Below, in pieces: positions 33,710-42,011 of a DNA stretch of 64,000 nucleotides (position 1 is the stretch's first letter; the number at the start of each line of letters is the position of its first letter). Source of the DNA: Pseudomonas japonica. Lineage in GTDB: Bacteria; Pseudomonadota; Gammaproteobacteria; Pseudomonadales; Pseudomonadaceae. Location of the stretch: the NCBI RefSeq assembly GCF_013522925.1, contig NZ_JAAMQU010000007.1, positions 186,001-250,000 on the forward strand. The letters run 5' to 3'. The notes beneath the pieces were generated by a model, which saw only the letters and a program-made list of their open reading frames with translations, was not told the DNA's origin and made no database searches. Made by a program: the position numbers and the translations under genes.

Positions 33710-35299
33710 ATGCTCGAGGTATCCGGTACGCCTGCGATATCAGCGGGTAACGCTCAACGGCGTCGGTTCAGAAGGAGCAAACTCGGCCATGCCAGCCTTT
33801 ATAGCCTTTCTGCTTGCGTGTCGGCGGTGGCGCTGTTGCCACTGTTCATGTTGGGGTATGTCACCTTCGAAAGCGGCTGGCCAACCATCATGGCGTTGAT
33901 TTTGCGACCACGCGTTGGCGAGTTGCTGATCAACACCCTGTTGCTGCTGGTGCTGGCACTGCCGATTACTCTGACGCTGGGCGTAGCGCTGGCGTGGCTG
34001 ACCGAGCGTTCCGCTATTGCGGGGCGGCGCGCCTGGTCTGTTTTAGCCGTGGCCCCCCTGGCCATACCTGCGTTCGTGCAAAGCTATGCGTGGGTCAGCC
34101 TGTTTCCAGCGCTGCATGGCTTGCCAGCAGGCGTGCTGCTGTCTGTGATTGCCTATTTTCCTTTCGTATTTCTACCGGTTGCAGCTGCCCTGCGACGGGT
34201 TGATCCGGCCATAGAGGATGTTGCCAAAACCTTGGGGCTCACCTCCGTCCACGTGTTTTTCCGCATTGTGCTGCCCCAGCTTCGCCTGGCCATTGGCGGT
34301 GGGGCGCTGTTGGTAGCGCTGCACTTGCTGGCCGAGTTCGGCCTGTATGCGATGATCCGGTTCGATACGTTCACCACGGCGATCCTCGACCAGTTCAAGA
34401 CCACCTTCAACGGCCCCGCTTCGCAAGTGCTGACCAGTATTCTCGTACTTATGTGCCTCCCGCTGCTGGTCGGAGAAACCCAATTACGTGGCCGCGTGCG
34501 ATACGCGCGGCTCGGCAGCGGTGCGGCACGGGCGCAAACGCCGATTGCGCTCAGCCTTCCGTGGCATATGGCGGCGTTTGGGCTGTGCGCTATCACTGTG
34601 CTGCTATCGCTCGGCGTGGCCTTGCTGACGATCGGCTCCTGGCTATTGGCCGGTGGCCTGCCGGTCTGGCAGTCACCCGCGCTGGGGCAGGCATTGCAAC
34701 AAACCCTGCTGTTTGCAGGGGCTGGCGCAGCGGTAACCACGCTTGCTGCCTTTCCCATCGCATGGCTTAGTGTGCGCAAGCCTGGCCGGCTGCAGCGGCT
34801 GCTGGAAGGATGCAACTACCTCACCAGTGCCCTTCCCGGGATAACGGTCGCATTGGCGCTGGTCACTTGGACGATTCGCTTTGCGCCGTCCCTCTATCAA
34901 ACCATCACAACTGTGTTGGTCGCCTATCTCCTGCTATTTCTGCCCAGGGCATTGATAAGCCTGCGCGTCGGCATTGCACAGGCACCGGTAGAGCTTGAAA
35001 ACATGGCATGCAGCCTGGGGCGCCCCCGATACCAGGCGCTGTTCCTGATTACCTTCCGCCTGGCGGCACCGAGCGCCGCGGCAGGCGCGGCGATGGTGTT
35101 CCTGGCCATTGCCAACGAACTCACCGCGACCTTACTGCTCGCGCCCAGTGGCACCCGTACATTGGCCACTGGCTTCTGGGCCATGACCAGCGAAATCGAT
35201 TACGCCGCAGCGGCGCCCTACGCCTTGTTGATGGTGCTGCTGTCTATACCAATGACTGCCCTTCTCTATCAGCAATCCAAGCGGACAGCCGGCCGATGA
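33710..35299 (+). CDS. Fe3+-type ABC transporter permease, FbpB type
   Basis: This 529-residue permease is a tandem fusion of two six-helix permease units, as in FbpB/SfuB. Two EAA loops are recognisable: [21 protein letters not shown] in part (about 165-185) and [21 protein letters not shown] in part (about 425-445). It is tightly spaced after the binding protein and overlaps the ATPase gene by four bases, so the three form an operon. Confidence 0.9.
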   Translation: MLEVSGTPAISAGNAQRRRFRRSKLGHASLYSLSACVSAVALLPLFMLGYVTFESGWPTIMALILRPRVGELLINTLLLLVLALPITLTLGVALAWLTERSAIAGRRAWSVLAVAPLAIPAFVQSYAWVSLFPALHGLPAGVLLSVIAYFPFVFLPVAAALRRVDPAIEDVAKTLGLTSVHVFFRIVLPQLRLAIGGGALLVALHLLAEFGLYAMIRFDTFTTAILDQFKTTFNGPASQVLTSILVLMCLPLLVGETQLRGRVRYARLGSGAARAQTPIALSLPWHMAAFGLCAITVLLSLGVALLTIGSWLLAGGLPVWQSPALGQALQQTLLFAGAGAAVTTLAAFPIAWLSVRKPGRLQRLLEGCNYLTSALPGITVALALVTWTIRFAPSLYQTITTVLVAYLLLFLPRALISLRVGIAQAPVELENMACSLGRPRYQALFLITFRLAAPSAAAGAAMVFLAIANELTATLLLAPSGTRTLATGFWAMTSEIDYAAAAPYALLMVLLSIPMTALLYQQSKRTAGR

Positions 35300-36366
35300 A
35301 TGTTTTCAGACTCACTTCAATTTGCAAACGCTTCGGTGGGCGTACCGCGCTGCACAACATCAACCTCTCGATAAACAGCGGCGAACGCCTGGCCATCGTC
35401 GGCCCCTCAGGCTCAGGCAAGTCCACCCTGCTGCGGATCATTGCGGGCTTTGAACAGCCCGATACCGGCAGTGTCGAGGTCGATGGCCAGATACTGGTGA
35501 ACGACAACATTGATGTTGCGCCGCACAAACGCATGATCGGCTATGTTCCGCAGGACGGCGCGCTCTTTCCTCACCTGCGGGTGGGCGACAACATAGGCTT
35601 CGGCCTGCGTGATCGCCGTGAGGATAAGCAGGCACGCATAAGGGAATTGCTCGATCAGGTTCAACTGGGGCCCGAACTGGCCAATCGTTGGCCTCATGAG
35701 CTATCCGGGGGGCAGCAACAGCGGGTATCCCTGGCCCGTGCGCTGGCTCAGCGCCCGCGCCTGATGTTGTTGGACGAACCTTTTTCGGCCCTTGATACGG
35801 GCTTGCGTTCAACCATGCGCAAGATGGTTAGCCAGGTGCTCGAAGCCGCAGGTATTACAACGATCCTGGTCACCCATGATCAAGCAGAGGCATTGTCCTT
35901 CGCACACACGCTGGCAGTTATGCGCCAAGGGCAGATCGTTCAGTCAGGCCCCCCGAGGGACCTTTACCTGAAGCCCATCGATGAACAAACAGCGCTCTTT
36001 TTGGGCGATGCAGTCATTCTTCCGGCAGCCATTGAAGGCTGGGTTGCACAGTGCGCCCTCGGTGAGCTTCCCACCCACACTTATGGGCACGCCCGGCGGG
36101 GCCGTATCCTGTTGCGGCCCGAACAACTGGTACTGAGCAACCAGCCTGGAGATAAAGGCGCATGGGGCCAGGTAGTGGAGCACGATTTTTGCGGTGAACG
36201 CTCAACGTCGACGGTCAGGTTAGAAGCAGCAGGCGACCCGACAGTAGTGGTACGTAGTGCAGAAATGACCACCCCGGCGGCTGGCAGCCGCGTACGTGTA
36301 CAGGTGAACGGAAACGCCTGCATCCTTCCTGCCGGCGAACCTGACGAAACTATGGTGAGGGCCTAA
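35296..36366 (+). CDS. Fe3+-type ABC transporter ATP-binding protein, FbpC type
   Basis: The ATPase (356 residues) has Walker [10 protein letters not shown], signature LSGGQQQR, Walker [13 protein letters not shown] and the switch histidine in VTHDQ. After the ABC domain (about 1-240) comes a C-terminal TOBE-like domain, as in FbpC. Its stop codon overlaps that of the convergent sensor kinase gene (36363), leaving no room for a terminator. Confidence 0.91.
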   Translation: MNVFRLTSICKRFGGRTALHNINLSINSGERLAIVGPSGSGKSTLLRIIAGFEQPDTGSVEVDGQILVNDNIDVAPHKRMIGYVPQDGALFPHLRVGDNIGFGLRDRREDKQARIRELLDQVQLGPELANRWPHELSGGQQQRVSLARALAQRPRLMLLDEPFSALDTGLRSTMRKMVSQVLEAAGITTILVTHDQAEALSFAHTLAVMRQGQIVQSGPPRDLYLKPIDEQTALFLGDAVILPAAIEGWVAQCALGELPTHTYGHARRGRILLRPEQLVLSNQPGDKGAWGQVVEHDFCGERSTSTVRLEAAGDPTVVVRSAEMTTPAAGSRVRVQVNGNACILPAGEPDETMVRA

Positions 36367-37718
36367 CGGTGCGAGGGTAGCCAGACCTGCACCCGCAACC
36401 CATGCCCGGCAGGGTCGCCCACGTTGTCTACAGCAACCCGCGCGCCATTGCGCTGCGCAATGGCTCTGACGATTGACAGCCCCAGGCCCGAACCCTCTTC
36501 GTTGCTGCCCAACACCCGATAGAATGGCTCGAATATCCGTTCCAGATGCTCGCCCAAGATGCCAGGCCCGGTGTCGATGACCTCCAGGAGTGCCCCGGCG
36601 TTCTGAGGATAGACCGCCAGATCCACGCGCCCCCCGGCCGGGGTATATCGAATGGCGTTATCGGCCAGGTTCTTGACGAGGGTCAGCAGGTCGATCTCGC
36701 TGATCATCACGAGGCAGTCTTGTTCCCCGACTACGCCAATATCAATATTTTTTATTTCAGCAAGGGGCAACAGGTCTTCCAGTACCCTGCGGTACACCGC
36801 CTTCACTGAAACCGGCTCATTCACCGTCGACGCCCCCGCCTGCGCCCCCGCTAACGCCAGAAGCTGATGAACCAGGTTCCTGGCCCTTTCAATACCCCCT
36901 TGAAGGGTGATGAAGCGCTCCTGTGCCATCGCAGACATAGGTGCAGCGGCCAGGCGCTCCGCTTGCAGGGACAGCGCTGCAAGTGGCGACCTTAATTCGT
37001 GCGCGGCATTGGCTACGAACTGCCGCTCGATCTCCCTGGCCTGAACCACACGCGCCAGCAGCCTGTTGATGGCCAGCACGAAAGGGGTGACCTCGAAGGG
37101 TACGTGGGCCAGGTCAACCGGATGAAGCTCCTGTTCGCCCCGCTCATCGATCTCCCTGGCCAAGGTAGCGATTGGCCGAAACAGCCGGCGCACCAGGTCG
37201 GCAACTACCAGCAACAATGCGGGAAAGAGAATGGCAAACGGGAGCAGGCTGTGCCAGGCGCTTTCCCGGGCATCGCGGTCACGGCTGTCAATTTCCTGTG
37301 CCACGGCGATGCGTTCACCCGTGCCCAGGGTTTTGACCAGTACCCGAAACGGCTCGCCACCCACCGCCCGGGTTGAAAGCCCGTCTGGCAGCGAAGGGGG
37401 CAACGGTATCGGAACGCCCGCCTCGGAAGCGGCCGGGGCGTTCTGGCCATCAGCCAGGTACTGCACGATCACCCGAGACTCCTCGTCATCGTCCGGGATG
37501 GCGGTGTTCACTCGCGGATAAGACAACGCCATGTGCTGACGTTCGAACAGTACCGCAACCTGCCGTAGAGCCTTGTCCTGCATCTGCAACGACTCGTTGA
37601 ATGAGGACAAATAGCTCACCACCCCTGTGACCAGGGCGATTACCAGAATGACCAGAGAAAGCGATAGTGAAAGCCTGAGCTGGACAGAGTCGGTCAGCCG
37701 CCTTTTGAGACCATCCAT
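36363..37718 (-). CDS. Sensor histidine kinase, QseC/PmrB type
   Basis: The product (451 residues) has two transmembrane helices (about 17-38 and 158-180) around a periplasmic loop of about 120 residues, a HAMP-like linker, the dimerisation box with the phosphorylated histidine in NAAHELRSPLAAL, and an ATPase domain with N-box LADNAIRYTPAGG, DTGPGI and GSGLGLSIV. It overlaps the response regulator gene by 25 bases. The periplasmic loop contains DDDEESR, an acidic stretch that might bind cations; this is speculative. Confidence 0.92.
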   Translation of the reverse strand: MDGLKRRLTDSVQLRLSLSLSLVILVIALVTGVVSYLSSFNESLQMQDKALRQVAVLFERQHMALSYPRVNTAIPDDDEESRVIVQYLADGQNAPAASEAGVPIPLPPSLPDGLSTRAVGGEPFRVLVKTLGTGERIAVAQEIDSRDRDARESAWHSLLPFAILFPALLLVVADLVRRLFRPIATLAREIDERGEQELHPVDLAHVPFEVTPFVLAINRLLARVVQAREIERQFVANAAHELRSPLAALSLQAERLAAAPMSAMAQERFITLQGGIERARNLVHQLLALAGAQAGASTVNEPVSVKAVYRRVLEDLLPLAEIKNIDIGVVGEQDCLVMISEIDLLTLVKNLADNAIRYTPAGGRVDLAVYPQNAGALLEVIDTGPGILGEHLERIFEPFYRVLGSNEEGSGLGLSIVRAIAQRNGARVAVDNVGDPAGHGLRVQVWLPSHR

Positions 37719-38359
37719 CCCAAACCCCTGACGTTCTTGATCACATGGTTCCCGAGTTTGCGGCGTAGTGCATGAATGATGTATTCCACCGCGTTACTCT
37801 CGACCTCTTCTCCCCACCCATAGATCCGGTCCTCGAGTTCGCCACGGGAAAGAATGGCGCCCGGCCGGATCATCAGCGCCTGCAGCAGCGCAAATTCACG
37901 ATTGGAGAGCTGGACGTCAATGCCACCGTCGGCGCTGGCCACCTTGGATACGGGATCAAGGCACAATACCCCGTTGCTCAGCATCGGTCGCGCGTCCCCG
38001 CCTTTGCGGCGAAAGACCGCACGAATGCGAGCAAGCAACTCCACCATTTCAAACGGCTTGAGTACGTAATCGTCGGCACCGCCATCAAGGCCTTTCAAGC
38101 GATCGTCGACGCCGTGCCTGGCGGTGATGATAATCAGCGGGACCTGGTCGCCCCGCCCCCGTATATGCGCCAGCACCGCCAACCCGTCCCAGCCGGGAAG
38201 GCCCAGGTCGAGCAGCACCAGATCGTAGCGCTGCGCGTCCAGCGAAGCCATCGCCATGGCGCCATGCCTGACCCAGTCAGCCGCATAACTTTGATCCTTG
38301 AGCGCCGCCCGGACGGCTTCGCCGATCATGGGGTCGTCTTCGACGAGCAATACCCGCAT
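37694..38359 (-). CDS. Response regulator, OmpR/PmrA-QseB type
   Basis: The product has 221 residues from the ATG at 38359. The receiver domain shows the acidic pocket VEDD, the phosphorylated aspartate in LLDLGLPGWDG, the threonine in IIITAR and the lysine in DYVLKPF. The C-terminal winged helix (about 125-220) has LSNREFALLQALM and RRKLG. It is encoded with the kinase and two envelope proteins, and the order lipoprotein-regulator-kinase suggests one transcript. The targets are not evident. Confidence 0.93.
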   Translation of the reverse strand: MRVLLVEDDPMIGEAVRAALKDQSYAADWVRHGAMAMASLDAQRYDLVLLDLGLPGWDGLAVLAHIRGRGDQVPLIIITARHGVDDRLKGLDGGADDYVLKPFEMVELLARIRAVFRRKGGDARPMLSNGVLCLDPVSKVASADGGIDVQLSNREFALLQALMIRPGAILSRGELEDRIYGWGEEVESNAVEYIIHALRRKLGNHVIKNVRGLGWMVSKGG

Positions 38360-38382
38360 GCCTCTCTCCACTGTCGGGCCAG

Positions 38383-38814
38383 TTAATGCTTGCCCTCAAG
38401 ATCGCTGAATGTACTCAGCAGGTTAGTCATCGCAGCCTCGCAATCACTCTGCGCGGGGCTGTTGGCCCGAAGCGCATCCAGGGCCTTGTCGATCGCCTTG
38501 TCCAGGCGGTGCCAGTCCGACGCCGCGCGAGGCTTGATCCCCGCCTCCGCTTCATCCCACGACAGTTCCAAATCCTTGATGCGGGTTTTCGCCCCAGGGA
38601 GGTCGTTTTCAGCGACCCGCCTGGCGACGTCCTGGGCAATGCTTTTGAATCCACTCAGGTCACCGAGCTGGGTGCCTTGAACCGCCTGGACGGATGGCAC
38701 CGCAGCGGCTGCCTTGGTATCGCTGGGGGGTTTGGAGCAGCCGCCGGACAATATCATGGCTGTCATCAGGGACAGCATCGCAACACGGTTGAACGTAGTT
38801 TTCGACAAGCACAT
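38383..38814 (-). CDS. Putative lipoprotein in the two-component operon
   Basis: The product (143 residues from the ATG at 38814) has a hydrophobic signal with a lipobox-like LSGGC (Cys near residue 29), then a mostly helical periplasmic domain with RIKDLELSWDEAEAGIKP and NLLSTFSDLEGKH. A pattern with tryptophan-containing helices like this is seen in small periplasmic proteins encoded next to sensor kinases. I do not recognise a named family. It lies 23 bases upstream of the regulator gene and 23 downstream of the membrane protein gene. Confidence 0.7.
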   Translation of the reverse strand: MCLSKTTFNRVAMLSLMTAMILSGGCSKPPSDTKAAAAVPSVQAVQGTQLGDLSGFKSIAQDVARRVAENDLPGAKTRIKDLELSWDEAEAGIKPRAASDWHRLDKAIDKALDALRANSPAQSDCEAAMTNLLSTFSDLEGKH

Positions 38815-38837
38815 AGAAACTCCGATGATGAGGGCTA

Positions 38838-39605
38838 TCAGGGGGTATTTTTTTGCTTTTGCTGGCTGGCGTGGATCTGCGCAACGGCGACCAGCAGCAC
38901 AATGACGGTGAGAAAGACCGCGCTGGTCAGGGCGGCGCCCATGCCCAGGCCTCCATACTGCTTCGCCTGGGTCAGCAAATCGCCCAGGGAGGCGCCAAAG
39001 GGGCGCGTGAGGATGTATGCCACCCAGAAGATGAACACGGGGTGTGCGCCCAGACGATACGCGGCAAAGGCTACCGCCAGCAGGGCACTGAATACGCACG
39101 CACCTATCGTAAAGCCCAGGCCAAGGGCTTCGGTCGCCAGGTCACCGGCCGCTGTACCCAGCGCAAACGTGCACAGCACCGCCAACCAGTAAAAAAGTTC
39201 TCTACGGCGCGTGGTGATCGCCGCGATCGAAAGGGTCTGTTCCGTCGCATACCATGCCCAGAAAGTGGCAGCGAGGGCGATAGCAAAGAGGGCCGTGCTG
39301 GTGTAGAGGCTGACATTCAAGCTGTCTGTGAGAATGTCAGTGATCTGGGTACCCACAATGCTCACCAGCACAACGCTCAGCCAGTAGAGCCAGGGCGTAT
39401 AGGCCCGGGTGCGCAGCTGGCTGGCCAGCACTATGGCAAGCAGCGCGAACATCGCCGCAGTGGTAGGCCCTTGACCGAACCCCGCATCCACCGCCAGGTA
39501 GTCTGCCGTGGTTTCGCCCACGGTGGTGGACATGATCTTGATCACCCAGAACGAAAGCGTCACCTCTGGGACCTTGTTCAACCAGGCGGTTGCATGCTGC
39601 TTCAT
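38838..39605 (-). CDS. COG4705-type multispanning membrane protein
   Basis: The product (255 residues from the ATG at 39605) has about eight transmembrane helices. It matches the uncharacterised COG4705 family: NKVPEVTLSFWVIKIMSTTVGETTADYL (in part) at the N-terminus and repeated GD(L/I)..TEALGLG and PFGASLGDLLTQ blocks, suggesting an internal duplication. The family often accompanies QseBC/PmrAB-like two-component genes. It is the first gene of the operon ending with the sensor kinase. Confidence 0.82.
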   Translation of the reverse strand: MKQHATAWLNKVPEVTLSFWVIKIMSTTVGETTADYLAVDAGFGQGPTTAAMFALLAIVLASQLRTRAYTPWLYWLSVVLVSIVGTQITDILTDSLNVSLYTSTALFAIALAATFWAWYATEQTLSIAAITTRRRELFYWLAVLCTFALGTAAGDLATEALGLGFTIGACVFSALLAVAFAAYRLGAHPVFIFWVAYILTRPFGASLGDLLTQAKQYGGLGMGAALTSAVFLTVIVLLVAVAQIHASQQKQKNTP

Positions 39606-39827
39606 CGTCTTCCCCTCAATACAGGCGCCGGCAGGCGTGCAGCACAATCTACTGGCGAAGACTTAGCCGGGGCTGAGGGGCTACGCTTGTTAGGGCCTAC
39701 CCGGCGCGCTGACTGCGGTGCCCGCTGCACTCTGCGAGAGCGTCCGTTCCCACGGGAGCACCCCCGCACGACAACGCCCATTCCAATGGTCGGCCTACAC
39801 GCTATCGCCCACAGAGGTACATCCCTG

Positions 39828-40745
39828 ATGCAGAGCACTCCTTTTCCAAGGGCCGTCCTGGTCACTGGCGCCACCGGTAATCTGGGCCGAAAGATGATCG
39901 AGGCACTGGCCCGGGTACCGGGCTGCGAGCGCATCGTAGGGCTTGATTTGAATACCGCCCAAGTCGCATTCTCTACCACCGCCCAGGCGCGACTGACGTT
40001 GTTGCAAGCGGACCTCGCCGACGCCAATGGCAGCTGGCGTGGCGCCCTGGCGGGGATTGAGGCCGTGGTGCATTTTGCCGCCGCCAGCCCTTTGCCCGAT
40101 TCGAGTTGGCAGGACGCTCTGGCGTCCTGTGACATGACCCTGAACCTCCTGCAGGCGGCGGTCGAGCACGGGGTACGCCGGCTGGTGTTCGCCTCTTCCA
40201 ATCATGCGATGGGGGCGTACAAGGACGAGCCCTATGCCGCCGGCCTGGGCCCGGGCATGCTCACCACCGAGCTATCCCCCGCTCCCGGCACCCGCTGGTT
40301 CGACGGGGCGCGTGAGGTTCACTCTTTGGCCTACGGCAGCTCGAAGATCACCTGCGAGAAGCTCTGCAGCGCCATTGCCCAGGCCACGGCTGGGACGCTC
40401 AGCTGCGTGTCGATTCGGGTAGGATGGGTGCTGCCGGGGGCGAATGACCCCGCCGATATTACGCATTCCGGCGCACCCGGCAGCAAGGCCGGGCAGGACC
40501 ACCTTGACAGCTCCGCCGAGCGCGCACTGCGCTGGTTCCGCGGTATGTGGCTATCCAACCGGGACTTCGAGGCGCTGTTCCTCGCGGCCCTGGGCGCCAG
40601 CGCCGCGCACTGGCCAGCCTCGCACGTGATCATCAATGGCGTATCCGCCAACTACGGCACGGTCTGGGACCTCAGCGGCGCACGGGCCTGGCTTGGCTAC
40701 CAACCGGTGGATGATGTTTATCAAGGCCTGAACCCGACTGGATAA
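39828..40745 (+). CDS. NAD-dependent SDR, uronate-dehydrogenase-like
   Basis: The product has 305 residues from the ATG at 39828. The SDR motif is GATGNLGRK and the catalytic YGSSK is visible. SSNHAMGAYK and WLSNRDFEALFLAAL (in parts) are close to the corresponding blocks of uronate dehydrogenases (SSNH..GFY, W.S..D), which oxidise galacturonate or glucuronate to aldarolactones. Nucleotide-sugar epimerases are the alternative. A longer open frame from 38853 overlaps the gene on the other strand and is not real. A GC-rich hairpin follows the stop. Confidence 0.75.
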   Translation: MQSTPFPRAVLVTGATGNLGRKMIEALARVPGCERIVGLDLNTAQVAFSTTAQARLTLLQADLADANGSWRGALAGIEAVVHFAAASPLPDSSWQDALASCDMTLNLLQAAVEHGVRRLVFASSNHAMGAYKDEPYAAGLGPGMLTTELSPAPGTRWFDGAREVHSLAYGSSKITCEKLCSAIAQATAGTLSCVSIRVGWVLPGANDPADITHSGAPGSKAGQDHLDSSAERALRWFRGMWLSNRDFEALFLAALGASAAHWPASHVIINGVSANYGTVWDLSGARAWLGYQPVDDVYQGLNPTG

Positions 40746-40769
40746 CACACTGCGAAGACAGAGGTAGCT

Positions 40770-40793
40770 GCGGCCGGGGTTTGGCCCGGCCGC
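40770..40793 (+). terminator. GC-rich hairpin after the SDR gene
   Basis: GCGGCCGGG (40770-40778) pairs with CCCGGCCGC (40785-40793) around a six-base loop. No T-run follows. It separates the SDR gene from the glycosyltransferase. Confidence 0.6.
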
Positions 40794-40948
40794 ACACGCC
40801 GACCCTGTTCAACGCCACCCCGCAGGCTGGGTTGAACTATTGACGGTACGCTTACTCTCCTGTTGGCAGCGTCCCTAAAATCCAGCCTGCTAATCGCCGG
40901 TCGCCTTTGCCTTTTCTGACTCTGTTTACTCATCAACGGAGACAGACA

Positions 40949-42007
40949 ATGAAGATTGCGCAAATAGCCCCTCTGTACGAGGCAGTACCGCCACGCCTCT
41001 ATGGCGGCACTGAACGGGTGGTCGCTCATTTGACCGATGCACTCGTCGACCTTGGCCACCAGGTCACACTATTTGCCGCAGGCAGCGAAGGAACGAAAGC
41101 CACACGGGTAACGGGGCGAGCCCACCCACTCAGGCTCGACCCGGAACCGTTCAAGTCCGACCTTGCAAGCCACCTCAGCATGCTGCACGACGTCAAGCGC
41201 CGGGCCCATGAGTTCGACATCGTGCACTTCCATATCGACCTGCTGCACTTCCCGTTTTTCGAAACCATGGCCGATCGCACGCTCACTACGTTGCACGGCC
41301 GCCTCGACATGAACGACCTGAGCGGGGCGTACCAGCGCTGGAGTGACTTTCCGCTGGTGTCTATTTCCGACCATCAGCGCATTGCGCTGCCGCATGCCAA
41401 CTGGCACGAAACCATTCCTCACGGCCTCGCCCTGGACGCCTATACGCCCAGTTACCGAGCCGGCGGCTACCTGGCGTTTCTAGGGCGTATTTCCCCAGAA
41501 AAACGCCCCGACCGTGCCATCGCCATTGCCATTGCCGCCGGCATGCCGCTCAAGCTCGCGGCCAAGGTGGATAACGCGGACAAAGACTACTTCGATGCCG
41601 TGATCAAGCCGATGCTCGACCACCCGCTGATCGAGTTCCTTGGCGAGATCGACGATGCCCAGAAAAGCGAATTCCTCGGCAATGCCCAGGCGTTGCTGTT
41701 CCCGATCGACTGGCCGGAGCCCTTTGGGCTGGTGATGATTGAGGCCATGGCCTGCGGCACACCCGTGATCGCCTGGCGTTGCGGGTCGGTACCCGAAATC
41801 ATCGACGAAGGCGTAACCGGTTTTATCGTCGACAACGAGCCCCAGGCCGTTCGTGCCATAAGCCATGCGCTGGAACTGGACCGACGTCAGGTTCGCCGCA
41901 CGTTCGAGGCGCGGTTCTCGGCGCAGGTGATGGCCACGCAGTACGTTGCCTCTTACGAAAGAGTCCTGGCCTCGCAACCGCTGATCCCTTTCAAGCGGAC
42001 GGCCTGA
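40949..42007 (+). CDS. GT4-family glycosyltransferase
   Basis: The product (352 residues from the ATG at 40949) has the GT-B fold. The N-terminal IAQIAPLYEAVPPRLYGGTERVV (in part) is the donor/acceptor loop of the glycogen-synthase-like GT4 group; the C-terminal domain shows GRISPEKRPDRAI, FPIDWPEPFGLVMIEAMACGTPVIA (in part) with the EX7E glutamates. It lies four bases before the debranching-enzyme-like gene, which argues for work on a storage or exported alpha-glucan. A 25-codon remnant of a close relative is at 22323-22397. Confidence 0.9.
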   Translation: MKIAQIAPLYEAVPPRLYGGTERVVAHLTDALVDLGHQVTLFAAGSEGTKATRVTGRAHPLRLDPEPFKSDLASHLSMLHDVKRRAHEFDIVHFHIDLLHFPFFETMADRTLTTLHGRLDMNDLSGAYQRWSDFPLVSISDHQRIALPHANWHETIPHGLALDAYTPSYRAGGYLAFLGRISPEKRPDRAIAIAIAAGMPLKLAAKVDNADKDYFDAVIKPMLDHPLIEFLGEIDDAQKSEFLGNAQALLFPIDWPEPFGLVMIEAMACGTPVIAWRCGSVPEIIDEGVTGFIVDNEPQAVRAISHALELDRRQVRRTFEARFSAQVMATQYVASYERVLASQPLIPFKRTA

Positions 42008-42011
42008 GCCA

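Noticed and set aside
38853..39827. N-terminal extension of the Udh-like SDR to 630 codons
   Set aside because: It is antisense to the COG4705 membrane protein gene; SDR homology starts at 39828 with the Rossmann motif.
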